DNA of 6,600 bases from JAHBVH01 sp034437715 (GTDB lineage: Bacteria; Chloroflexota; Anaerolineae; Caldilineales; Caldilineaceae). Shown here piece by piece: positions 1-5,374 of this stretch. The translations under genes were made by a program, and so were the position numbers. The notes beneath the pieces were generated by a model. The model was not told the origin of the DNA. It saw only the letters and a list, made by a program, of their open reading frames with translations, and ran no database searches. The stretch lies in the NCBI GenBank assembly GCA_034437715.1, contig DAOTTR010000664.1:1-6600 (forward strand). Direction: 5' to 3'. The stretch's first letter is position 1; every line of letters begins with the position of its first letter.

Positions 1-111
1 CGTTAAATTTGTGTTGAATGAATTCAACACCTGCGACGGCAAACGTGTTTAAACACGTTTTCTATACTAGGCTCTGAATTCATTCAGAGCAGCAGGTGAT
101 GAAATTTAACG
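1..111. repeat. Nested palindromic element: three hairpins inside an outer inverted repeat
   Basis: The outer arms CGTTAAATTT (1-10) and AAATTTAACG (102-111) are exact inverted copies. Between them lie three units of exactly 20 nt. Unit 11-30 has stem GTGTTGAA/TTCAACAC with a 4-nt loop. Unit 41-60, AAACGTGTTTAAACACGTTT, is a perfect palindrome. Unit 71-90 has stem GCTCTGAA/TTCAGAGC with a 4-nt loop. The units start at 11, 41 and 71, so the period is 30 with 10-nt spacers. The cores of the first and third units (16-27 and 75-86) are exact reverse complements of each other. The fold would be a cloverleaf in single-stranded DNA or RNA. The element may extend left of the window. The sequence facts are certain; the function is unknown (candidates: end of a mobile element, recombination or replication site, clustered terminators, structured RNA). 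Confidence 0.85.
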
Positions 112-239
112 TTGTCGTAGTAGCTAGCGCTGTATCCGGTATTTCTTCTGCAAATGCCTATATTGTAAGCTACTTGCTTGCCATTGCGCAAGCCGCGATA
201 AACCGTCGCCTTGGGAACAATAACCGTTTCGCTATCCAT
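84..239 (-). CDS. Doubtful 51-aa minus-strand ORF, no known family
   Basis: An ATG at 239 (minus strand) opens 51 codons ending with TGA at 84-86, inside the third hairpin of the palindromic element. The product starts MDSETVIVPKATVYRGLRNG and ends in FHHLLL. It has mixed charge, no signal peptide and no recognisable domain. The composition looks protein-like in its first half, but no good ribosome binding site precedes the ATG and the stop lies in a structured repeat. I do not recognise it. It could be a chance ORF or the remnant of a decayed gene. It would be transcribed divergently from the zinc operon. Confidence 0.15.
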   Translation of the reverse strand: MDSETVIVPKATVYRGLRNGKQVAYNIGICRRNTGYSASYYDNVKFHHLLL

Positions 240-293
240 TGTGTGCCGTACTTACGGTTGGTTTCCCTGTTTGGCATCCACATTCCATCCTTT
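112..293. other. AT-richer intergenic stretch with no supported gene
   Basis: Between the palindromic element and the first operator I see no convincing gene, tRNA or rRNA. A plus-strand reading frame from 96/99 to 299 begins with a hydrophobic, signal-like stretch, but it starts inside the inverted repeat, ends inside the first operator and has no properly spaced Shine-Dalgarno sequence. A short inverted repeat CCGTA-CT-TACGG lies at 246-257. Bases 111-120 can pair with 31-40 (seven Watson-Crick and three G-U pairs), so the structure of the left element may reach into this stretch. Confidence 0.5.
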
Positions 294-314
294 AAATGAG
301 AATAAGTATCATTT
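294..314. promoter_or_regulatory. Fur/Zur-family operator-like dyad 1
   Basis: A 21-bp imperfect dyad centred on 304 has AAATGA (294-299) matched by TCATTT (309-314), with eight of ten position pairs complementary. It shares AAATGAGAAT with the second dyad 65 bases downstream and resembles Fur-family boxes of the TGAGAAT..ATTCTCA type. It ends just upstream of the candidate -35 element. Because the genes that follow are typical Zur targets, a Zur operator is the best reading. An iron Fur box cannot be excluded from sequence alone. Confidence 0.6.
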
Positions 315-318
315 GCAT

Positions 319-347
319 TTGGAGATATTGCTTTGTTCGTATATGAT
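319..347 (+). promoter_or_regulatory. Candidate sigma-70 promoter of the zinc operon
   Basis: TTGGAG (319-324) and TATGAT (342-347) are separated by 17 bases, a good match in spacing and a fair match to the -35 and -10 consensus. Transcription would start near 354. The promoter is bracketed by two Fur/Zur-like dyads, one ending 4 bases before the -35 and one beginning just downstream of the predicted start, an arrangement expected for metal-dependent repression. Assigned by eye; other hexamer pairs are possible. Confidence 0.45.
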
Positions 348-389
348 TTGCCGACAGTAAATGAGAATTATTCTCGGTTGTTGCCGACA
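348..389 (+). repeat. 9-nt direct repeat flanking operator 2
   Basis: TTGCCGACA occurs at 348-356 and 381-389, 33 bases apart. The pair is centred on 368.5, almost exactly the centre of the 6-1-6 dyad at 363-375. It could mark extra contacts for the regulator or a second factor, or it could be chance. Confidence 0.6.
359..377. promoter_or_regulatory. Fur/Zur-family operator-like dyad 2 (6-1-6)
   Basis: The core GAGAAT-T-ATTCTC (363-375) is a perfect 6-1-6 dyad centred on 369. With the preceding AAAT it repeats the AAATGAGAAT half of the first dyad. The 6-1-6 layout is typical of Fur-family sites. It lies just past the predicted transcription start and about 50 bases before the chosen ATG of the GTPase. 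This is one reason for rejecting the long upstream TTG start at 333, which would place the operator inside the coding sequence. Confidence 0.7.
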
Positions 390-407
390 ATTATACAAAC
401 ACTAAAC

Positions 408-414
408 AAAGAGG
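408..414 (+). promoter_or_regulatory. Ribosome binding site supporting the 426 start
   Basis: AAAGAGG precedes ATG 426 with an 11-nt gap. The spacing is somewhat long, but this is the only purine-rich site near a start that leaves the operator outside the gene. Confidence 0.5.
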
Positions 415-425
415 CAGATTCTGCA

Positions 426-1640
426 ATGAAGACTAAACAATCCAAGGATATGCGTCTGCCGGTCACGGTGCTGTCGGGCTTTCTGGGTGCAGGCAAGACA
501 ACGTTGCTCAATCATGTGCTGCACAATCGCCAGGGATTGCGCGTTGCGGTGATTGTCAACGACATGAGCGAGGTCAACATTGATGCGGCAGTGGTCAATG
601 GCGAAGCCCAGTTGAGTCGTACCGATGAACAACTCGTGGAGATGAGCAATGGCTGTATCTGTTGCACGCTGCGCGAAGATCTGCTGATCGAGGTCAATCG
701 TCTGGCGCGAGATGGCCGCTTTGACTATCTGCTGATTGAATCCACCGGTATTTCCGAGCCGCTGCCCGTTGCGGAAACTTTCACCTTTGCCATGGATGGG
801 TACGATGATCTGCTGAGTACTGTGGCGCGGCTCGATACACTGGTGACAGTGGTCGATGCCTACAATTTCCTGCGCGATTATGAATCAACCGCGGCCTTGA
901 ACGAGCGCGACATGGCGGTTGACGAGACGGACTTTTGCACCATTACCGATCTGCTCGTGGAGCAAGTCGAGTTCGCCAACGTAATCGTCATCAATAAGAT
1001 CGATCTGGTGACGGCGACTGAGGCGGGACGGTTGGCGGCGATTCTGCATCAACTCAACCCAACCGCCAGGTTGATTCGCGCACAGCAGGGCAATGTACAG
1101 CTCGACGAAATTCTCAACACGGGGCTCTTCAGCCTTGACTACGCCGAAGGATCGAGTCTGTGGTTGCAGACGCCGCGCTATGCACCTACGTCGGAAACGG
1201 AAGAGTATGGTGTGGCTAGCTTTGTCTTTACCGCCGAGCGGCCCTTTCATCCGCAACGTCTGTTGCAGTTTATTGAACAAGATTGGCCGGGATTGTTGCG
1301 TTCCAAAGGCTTTTTCTGGCTGGCCTCGCGCCCCGACGAAGCTGGCTATTGGTCACAAGCCAGCTATCTTTTTAACACCAATTATGCCGGTCTGTGGCGT
1401 GACAATACCGCAGATGGGGGCGCAACTGGCGGGTTAACTGGCGGTGTAACTGACGAAGCAGCTACCGGCTCGACAGATGGCAACATGGGGCAGCCCTGTC
1501 AGGAATTGGTCTTTATCGGCGTTGATCTGCCACGCGCCCAGCTCATGTCTGCCTTAGAAGCCGCCCTGCTCACCGACCGTGAATTCGCCCAGGGGGAACA
1601 GATCTGGCGCACTTATCCTGACGATCTGCCCGCATGGTAA
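426..1640 (+). CDS. yciC: COG0523 (CobW-type) zinc-related GTPase, YciC/ZagA group
   Basis: This cytoplasmic GTPase of 404 aa belongs to the COG0523 family, whose zinc-repressed YciC/ZagA members act as metallochaperones under zinc starvation. Visible motifs, counted from ATG 426, are the Walker A loop GFLGAGKTT (18-26), the stretch NDMSEVNID (45-53) typical of this group, the family metal site GCICC (Cys 77, 79, 80), the switch-like ESTGISEP (105-112) and NKID (190-193) for guanine recognition. A CobW C-terminal domain follows, including the PFHPQRL region and the closing QELVFIGVDL block. A Thr/Gly-rich linker interrupts this domain near residues 330-350, where relatives often carry histidines. 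The reading frame is open to TTG 333, but those extra 31 codons would contain operator 2 and lack family similarity. The paralogue at 6363 also has a short leader before LPVTVLSGF. First gene of the operon; L28 follows after 34 bases. Confidence 0.9.
   Translation: MKTKQSKDMRLPVTVLSGFLGAGKTTLLNHVLHNRQGLRVAVIVNDMSEVNIDAAVVNGEAQLSRTDEQLVEMSNGCICCTLREDLLIEVNRLARDGRFDYLLIESTGISEPLPVAETFTFAMDGYDDLLSTVARLDTLVTVVDAYNFLRDYESTAALNERDMAVDETDFCTITDLLVEQVEFANVIVINKIDLVTATEAGRLAAILHQLNPTARLIRAQQGNVQLDEILNTGLFSLDYAEGSSLWLQTPRYAPTSETEEYGVASFVFTAERPFHPQRLLQFIEQDWPGLLRSKGFFWLASRPDEAGYWSQASYLFNTNYAGLWRDNTADGGATGGLTGGVTDEAATGSTDGNMGQPCQELVFIGVDLPRAQLMSALEAALLTDREFAQGEQIWRTYPDDLPAW
1424..1459 (+). repeat. Three 12-bp tandem repeats in the GTPase linker
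   Basis: Units AACTGGCGGGTT, AACTGGCGGTGT and AACTGACGAAGC follow one another and encode a TGGL-TGGV-TDEA pattern (residues 334-345). The repeat is in frame and decays in the third copy, which suggests replication-slippage growth of a flexible linker in the C-terminal domain. Confidence 0.7.
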
Positions 1641-1674
1641 TCCTATAAAATTGTAATCAATCAAGGAGTTTGTA

Positions 1675-1911
1675 ATGGCAAAGTGTCAATTAACCGGCAA
1701 AGGCCCCCAATTTGGCAACAACCGCCCGTGGTCACGCAAGGCGACGCGGCGGCAATGGCAGCCGAATATTCAAAAATTTACGGTCTATGTGCCGGAGTTG
1801 GGGCGCACGGTTAAGCTGCGCGCTTCGACGGCTGCCATGCGCACTGTGAATAAGATCGGCTTGCAAGCGTATCTGCACAAAAACGGCTTGACGCTCAGAG
1901 ATCTGACCTAA
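1675..1911 (+). CDS. rpmB: 50S ribosomal protein L28, zinc-independent (C-minus) form
   Basis: This 78-aa protein is L28, a large-subunit ribosomal protein. The family signature runs MAKCQLTGKGPQFGNN (1-16), then a basic KATRRQWQPNIQ segment and TVKLRASTAAMRTVNKIGL. Zinc-binding L28 carries two CxxC pairs. This copy has a single cysteine (Cys4), and the second position of the first pair is Thr7, so it cannot build the zinc ribbon. Such C-minus paralogues are known members of Zur regulons and replace the zinc form when zinc is scarce. Its place directly behind a COG0523 GTPase under Zur-like boxes supports that role. AAGGAG (1663-1668) lies 6 bases before the ATG. The gene ends in tandem stops TAATAA. 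Whether a zinc-binding copy exists elsewhere in the genome cannot be seen; if not, this is simply the housekeeping L28. Confidence 0.95.
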   Translation: MAKCQLTGKGPQFGNNRPWSRKATRRQWQPNIQKFTVYVPELGRTVKLRASTAAMRTVNKIGLQAYLHKNGLTLRDLT

Positions 1912-1924
1912 TAAAAACCAATCG

Positions 1925-1929
1925 AAAGG
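1925..1929 (+). promoter_or_regulatory. Ribosome binding site deciding the methyltransferase start
   Basis: AAAGG ends 8 bases before GTG 1938. The upstream in-frame starts GTG 1929 and TTG 1932 overlap or directly touch this site, so GTG 1938 is preferred. Confidence 0.6.
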
Positions 1930-1937
1930 TGTTGATT

Positions 1938-2711
1938 GTGACAACAAGTCAAAGTATCGACTGGCAAGCCTGGTTGCGCCGCTGGGATGCACAACAGACC
2001 GGTTACTTGCCCCAGCGCGAGGTACGCTTTACGGCCATGCTCGAAGTCTTGGCCATTCTGCTGCCCGCCCAATTTGTGGCGGTTGATCTCTGTTGCGGCC
2101 CCGGTGCCATCAGCCAACGGTTGCTCCAGCGCTTTCCGCAAGCGCGTTCGATCGCGGTTGATCTTGATCCGGTGCTGTTGGCATTAGGCGAGGGCGCGCT
2201 GGGTACGCTGGATGGCCGTCTGCGCTGGCTGGATGCCGATTTGTGTGACCCCGATTGGGGTAAGGCGTTGGGCGAAACCCAGGTTGATACTGCCCTCAGC
2301 ACCACGGCGTTGCATTGGTTGCCCGTGCCCGACTTGGTCGCTCTTTACAAACAGTTGGGCGAGTTGATTCGGCCCGGTGGCGTCTTTCTCAATGGCGATA
2401 ATATGCGTTTCAACCCAGCATTGCCCACGTTTCACAAAGTAGCCGAAACAGTTCTGCAAGCTCAGTGGCAGGATGAACAGTTTGCGCAGGCCGGTGTCGA
2501 GACCTGGGACCAATACTGGGGCGCGCTGCGCCAAGAACCAGCCTTGCACGCGTTGAGCGCCGAACGCGAACGCCGTTTCGCGGCGCGCTCCAGCACTTGG
2601 ACCAATGCCAGCTACGATCTCCAAGTGGCCGCGCTGCGCGAAGCGGGCTTTCGCGAGGTCGGCGTCATCTGGCAGAGCTTCGACAACCGTGTGTTGATGG
2701 CCGTCCGTTAA
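1938..2711 (+). CDS. Class I SAM-dependent methyltransferase, substrate unknown
   Basis: A cytoplasmic protein of 257 aa with a Rossmann-type methyltransferase fold. Motif I is VDLCCGPG (49-56), the acidic residue after strand 2 is Asp75 in AVDLDP, an acidic WLDADL follows (97-102), then TTALHWLP (122-129) at the motif IV position and LIRPGGVFL (143-151), a typical post-motif loop. The helical C-terminal part is rich in Trp and Glu and probably covers the substrate site. The overall look is that of small-molecule methyltransferases of the Methyltransf_11/12/25 type, such as Tam- or BioC-like enzymes, but nothing fixes the substrate. The start is GTG 1938, 26 bases after L28; the next gene begins 44 bases downstream, so it is very likely co-transcribed. 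In this setting it might modify a metal chelator, RNA or ribosomal protein, or have an unrelated role. I cannot choose between these. Confidence 0.85.
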   Translation: MTTSQSIDWQAWLRRWDAQQTGYLPQREVRFTAMLEVLAILLPAQFVAVDLCCGPGAISQRLLQRFPQARSIAVDLDPVLLALGEGALGTLDGRLRWLDADLCDPDWGKALGETQVDTALSTTALHWLPVPDLVALYKQLGELIRPGGVFLNGDNMRFNPALPTFHKVAETVLQAQWQDEQFAQAGVETWDQYWGALRQEPALHALSAERERRFAARSSTWTNASYDLQVAALREAGFREVGVIWQSFDNRVLMAVR

Positions 2712-2755
2712 CGAATTTATCACTTGATATCTATCCCAATCCCAAGGAACTTTGT

Positions 2756-4381
2756 ATGAATTTGATCCGCAAACTTTTGTTGTATGGCCTGCTCTTGGTG
2801 CTGCTGGCCGCCTGTGTGCCAACCCTGCCGACCTCTGACACCAGCCCCGATGCCAGATCTGATGCCAGCCCTGATGCCGATAGGGCGGTTGAACAGACAT
2901 TGGTGCTGGCCGCTGGCGACAGCCTGGGGCCGGGCAATCCGCATGATTACAGTTCCAACATGGCACTGCTTGATCTGCTCTACGAGCCGCTGGTGCGCTA
3001 CGGGCCAGATGGCTCGATCCAACCGGCGCTGGCCGAAAGCTGGGAAATTTCCCCCGACGGCCTGCTTTGGACCTTCAAGCTGCGGCCCAATGTCACCTTT
3101 CACGATGGCACGCCGTTTGACGCGGCCGCGGCCAAGTGGAATCTGCAACAGTGGATTGGCGTCGAGGCGCATAACTGGCTGCCCACGTCCACCCGCGTCA
3201 CGGATATCGACACGCCCGATGCAATGACAGTGGTGCTGACGCTGAAAGAAGCCTACTATCCCGCTGTGCAAGATCTGAGCTTGATGCGTCCGGTGCGTTT
3301 TCTCAGCCCCACTGCCGTGGATGGCGCGGGGAACTTTGTGGAGCCGATTGGTACAGGGCCCTGGCAAATCGAAACGCTGGATGACAATGAGGCCCTCCTC
3401 GTCCGCAACGCGACCTATTGGGGCGCAAAACCCCAACTGACGCATGTGCGGATCGAAGTGATTGTTGATGCGCAAACCCGCGTGGCCGCGCTACAAAGCG
3501 GCGAAATTCATGTCATCGGGGGCGAATACCTGGGCAGTATTCCACCCGAAAGCCTGCCCACATTACAAGCTGACTCCGATCTTACCGTGTTGACCGGTGC
3601 TGGCGTAACAAGCTTTTTGCTGACCACCCAATACCGGCAGCCACCCTTCGATGATCGGCGTGTGCGCCAGGCCTTGAACCAAGCCATCGACCGTGCCGGG
3701 ATTGCCCAAGCCATCTTTGGTGGACTGGCCGAGCCCGCCACCGGTCTTATGGCGACCGCACTGCCTTATGTCACGCGTACGGACAGTGACTTATACACCT
3801 ATGATCCTGCACACGCCCAAAGCTTGCTGGTCGAAGCAGGTTGGACGCTCGGTGCTGATGGGATGTTGACCAAAGCTGGCGAGCCATTGGCAATCGATCT
3901 GGTGGTCGATCAGTCGCGGTTGCCACAGACCGCGGCGATTGCCGAAGCTGTGCAAGCCCAATTCCAGGCGATTGGCATCGCCCTCGAATTGCGCCTCTAT
4001 GATTATAGCGGCTGGCTAGAGTCCTATAGCAACAACGATTTCGATTTGCTCATGGACTTTACCTGGGGGCCACCCTACGATCCCCACACGCAACTGAATG
4101 GCGCGTTTCATACGCAAGCGGATCCGACCGAGGTTGTCTCCTTTGCCAGCCCCGAATTGGATGCGCTGATCGACGCGGCGTTGGCCAGTACCGATGCGGT
4201 GGCGCGCCAGGCCTTATACGACCAGATCTGGCAAACTGTGGATGATCAGGCGGCGGCGATCCCGATTGTTTATCCACAGCGCATCTATGCCCAACGCAAC
4301 GAGGTGGCGGGTTTTCGCCTGGGCGGCACCGAGTATGATCTGGCTTATGCCCTGCAAAACGTGGTAATTCACGGAAAGTAA
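2756..4381 (+). CDS. nikA: NikA-like metal(-chelate) ABC transporter lipoprotein
   Basis: Substrate-binding protein of the SBP_bac_5 family, 541 aa. A hydrophobic signal ends in lipobox LAAC with lipidated Cys20, so the protein is anchored to the outer face of the membrane. An acidic Ser/Pro/Asp linker (about 22-45) follows, including a repeated SPDA. The domain reads YEPLVRYGPDGS (76-87), FKLRPNVTFHDGTPFD (107-122), AYYPAVQDLSLMRPVRF (166-182), PIGTGPW (197-203) and TWGPPYDPH (436-444), matching E. coli NikA block by block. From memory of the NikA structure, its pocket residues Trp100, Arg137 and Trp398 correspond to Trp141, Arg178 and Trp437 here; His452 lies close to the NikA His416 position. 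This favours a metal-chelate ligand over peptides. The operon context suggests zinc, nickel or cobalt uptake in zinc shortage, like CntA of staphylococci. AAGGA (2744-2748) precedes the ATG by 7 bases. Exact metal unknown. Confidence 0.85.
   Translation: MNLIRKLLLYGLLLVLLAACVPTLPTSDTSPDARSDASPDADRAVEQTLVLAAGDSLGPGNPHDYSSNMALLDLLYEPLVRYGPDGSIQPALAESWEISPDGLLWTFKLRPNVTFHDGTPFDAAAAKWNLQQWIGVEAHNWLPTSTRVTDIDTPDAMTVVLTLKEAYYPAVQDLSLMRPVRFLSPTAVDGAGNFVEPIGTGPWQIETLDDNEALLVRNATYWGAKPQLTHVRIEVIVDAQTRVAALQSGEIHVIGGEYLGSIPPESLPTLQADSDLTVLTGAGVTSFLLTTQYRQPPFDDRRVRQALNQAIDRAGIAQAIFGGLAEPATGLMATALPYVTRTDSDLYTYDPAHAQSLLVEAGWTLGADGMLTKAGEPLAIDLVVDQSRLPQTAAIAEAVQAQFQAIGIALELRLYDYSGWLESYSNNDFDLLMDFTWGPPYDPHTQLNGAFHTQADPTEVVSFASPELDALIDAALASTDAVARQALYDQIWQTVDDQAAAIPIVYPQRIYAQRNEVAGFRLGGTEYDLAYALQNVVIHGK
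2841..2878 (+). repeat. Imperfect direct repeat in the lipoprotein linker
   Basis: CCAGCCCCGATGCC (2841-2854) recurs as CCAGCCCTGATGCC (2865-2878), 24 bases later and in frame. Both encode SPDA in the flexible acidic tether behind the lipid-anchored cysteine. Confidence 0.6.
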
Positions 4382-4391
4382 CCGGCCACGC

Positions 4392-5324
4392 ATGGGCAGT
4401 TACTGTCTGCGCCGACTCGGCAAGGCGCTTGTTATCTTGATCGGGGTGAGCTTTCTGGCCTATGTGCTGATCGATCTGGCCCCGGCTGATCCGGCGCAAG
4501 TAATCGCGGCACAACGGTTAGGCGGCCACCCCAATGCCGACCAAGTGGCCTGGGTGCGCCAGGCATATGGCTTGGATCAGCCACTGTTGGTGCAATATGG
4601 GCGGTGGGCACAGCAGGTACTGCAAGGCAATTGGGGCTACTCGATCCGGACAGGCAATTCCATCACCGCTGAGATTGGGACGGCCCTGCGCTACTCTTTG
4701 ACATTGGCATTGTGGACGTTGAGTTTTGTCGTTGTGGTGGGCGTCGCGCTGGGCGCATGGGCTGCCCTCCGGCCAGATTCGCTGTGGGATCAACTGATGC
4801 GCTGGGCAACGTTGATCATCGTCGCCGTGCCAGAGTTTTGGTTGGCTTTTCTGTTGATTCTGCTCTTTGCTGTCCAGTTGGGCTGGTTGCCCAGCTACGG
4901 GGCCAAAAGTGGCTGGCACCTGATTCTGCCGTTGGTTGCCCTGGGCCTGGGTCCGATGGCGCAACTGGCCCGCCTGACGCGCATTCTGCTGCTCGACGAA
5001 TTGGGGCGCGATTATTTGCGTACTGCCCGCGCCAAGGGCCTTAGCGCCCGTCGCGCCCTGCTGCACCATGCGCTACCCAATATTGTTGTGCCGTTTATCA
5101 CCTTATTGGCTGTCCAGTTCAGTGCATTGGTGGGTGGCGCGGTCATCATCGAGACAATTTTCACCTGGCCGGGATTGGGCAGCTACTACATTACGGCGGT
5201 TGAATTTCGCGACATTCCGGTGATTCAGACCACTGTTTTGGTCTTTGCCGTGATCATCAGCAGCGCCAATCTGCTGGCCGATCTCAGCTATGGCTTGGTG
5301 GACCCGCGCATTCGCCTGGGGTAG
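4392..5324 (+). CDS. nikB: NikB-type ABC transporter permease
   Basis: Integral membrane permease of 310 aa in the binding-protein-dependent transport family (DppB/OppB/NikB). The N-terminus has the typical YCLRRLGKAL start and first membrane segment (about 11-30). A periplasmic loop contains the family stretch YGLDQPLLVQYGRW (59-72). Further membrane segments lie near 102-126, 139-163, 176-197, 231-255 and 277-298. The cytoplasmic EAA loop that docks the ATPase is DYLRTARAKG through HALP (207-229). The protein closes with DPRIRLG, as NikB and DppB do with DPRIR. The ATG lies 10 bases behind the lipoprotein stop and only a weak GGAAAG (4373-4378) precedes it, so translation is probably coupled to the upstream gene. 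Forms the channel with the NikC-type partner that follows. Metal rather than peptide specificity is inferred from the binding protein. Confidence 0.87.
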   Translation: MGSYCLRRLGKALVILIGVSFLAYVLIDLAPADPAQVIAAQRLGGHPNADQVAWVRQAYGLDQPLLVQYGRWAQQVLQGNWGYSIRTGNSITAEIGTALRYSLTLALWTLSFVVVVGVALGAWAALRPDSLWDQLMRWATLIIVAVPEFWLAFLLILLFAVQLGWLPSYGAKSGWHLILPLVALGLGPMAQLARLTRILLLDELGRDYLRTARAKGLSARRALLHHALPNIVVPFITLLAVQFSALVGGAVIIETIFTWPGLGSYYITAVEFRDIPVIQTTVLVFAVIISSANLLADLSYGLVDPRIRLG

Positions 5325-5364
5325 TGCAAGCCTATCGTTATTCACCCATTAGCGCGAAAAATTT

Positions 5365-5369
5365 AGGAG
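5365..5369 (+). promoter_or_regulatory. Ribosome binding site deciding the nikC start
   Basis: AGGAG sits 5 bases before ATG 5375. The frame is also open from GTG 5324, which overlaps the nikB stop, but that start has no suitable site and adds 17 residues of no family similarity. Confidence 0.7.
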
Positions 5370-5374
5370 AAGCG

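Noticed and set aside
11..90. CRISPR array suggested by the 30-nt period
   Set aside because: The three units are different palindromes, not copies of one repeat, and the spacers are only 10 nt.
2..110. Integron attC-like boxes GTTAAAT (2-8) and ATTTAAC (104-110)
   Set aside because: They fit the loose core consensus but are in the wrong order for the two ends of an attC site, and no integrase or cassette array is visible.
96..299. 67-codon plus-strand ORF with a hydrophobic, signal-peptide-like start
   Set aside because: It begins inside the inverted repeat without a correctly spaced ribosome binding site and ends inside the first operator; no family resemblance.
333..425. N-terminal extension of the first GTPase from TTG 333
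   Set aside because: It would place the perfect 6-1-6 operator inside the gene, starts upstream of the predicted transcription start, and has no counterpart in the paralogue at 6363.
2597..2755. Upstream extension of the lipoprotein gene into the methyltransferase
   Set aside because: The signal peptide and ribosome binding site fix the start at ATG 2756; the extension overlaps the methyltransferase in another frame.
2184..3475. Long minus-strand ORFs opposite the methyltransferase and lipoprotein
   Set aside because: They overlap genes with clear family motifs, give low-complexity His/Arg/Gln-rich products and match no family; typical antisense shadows of GC-rich genes. The same holds for 885-1280, 4059-4514, 4518-5069 and 6047-6577.
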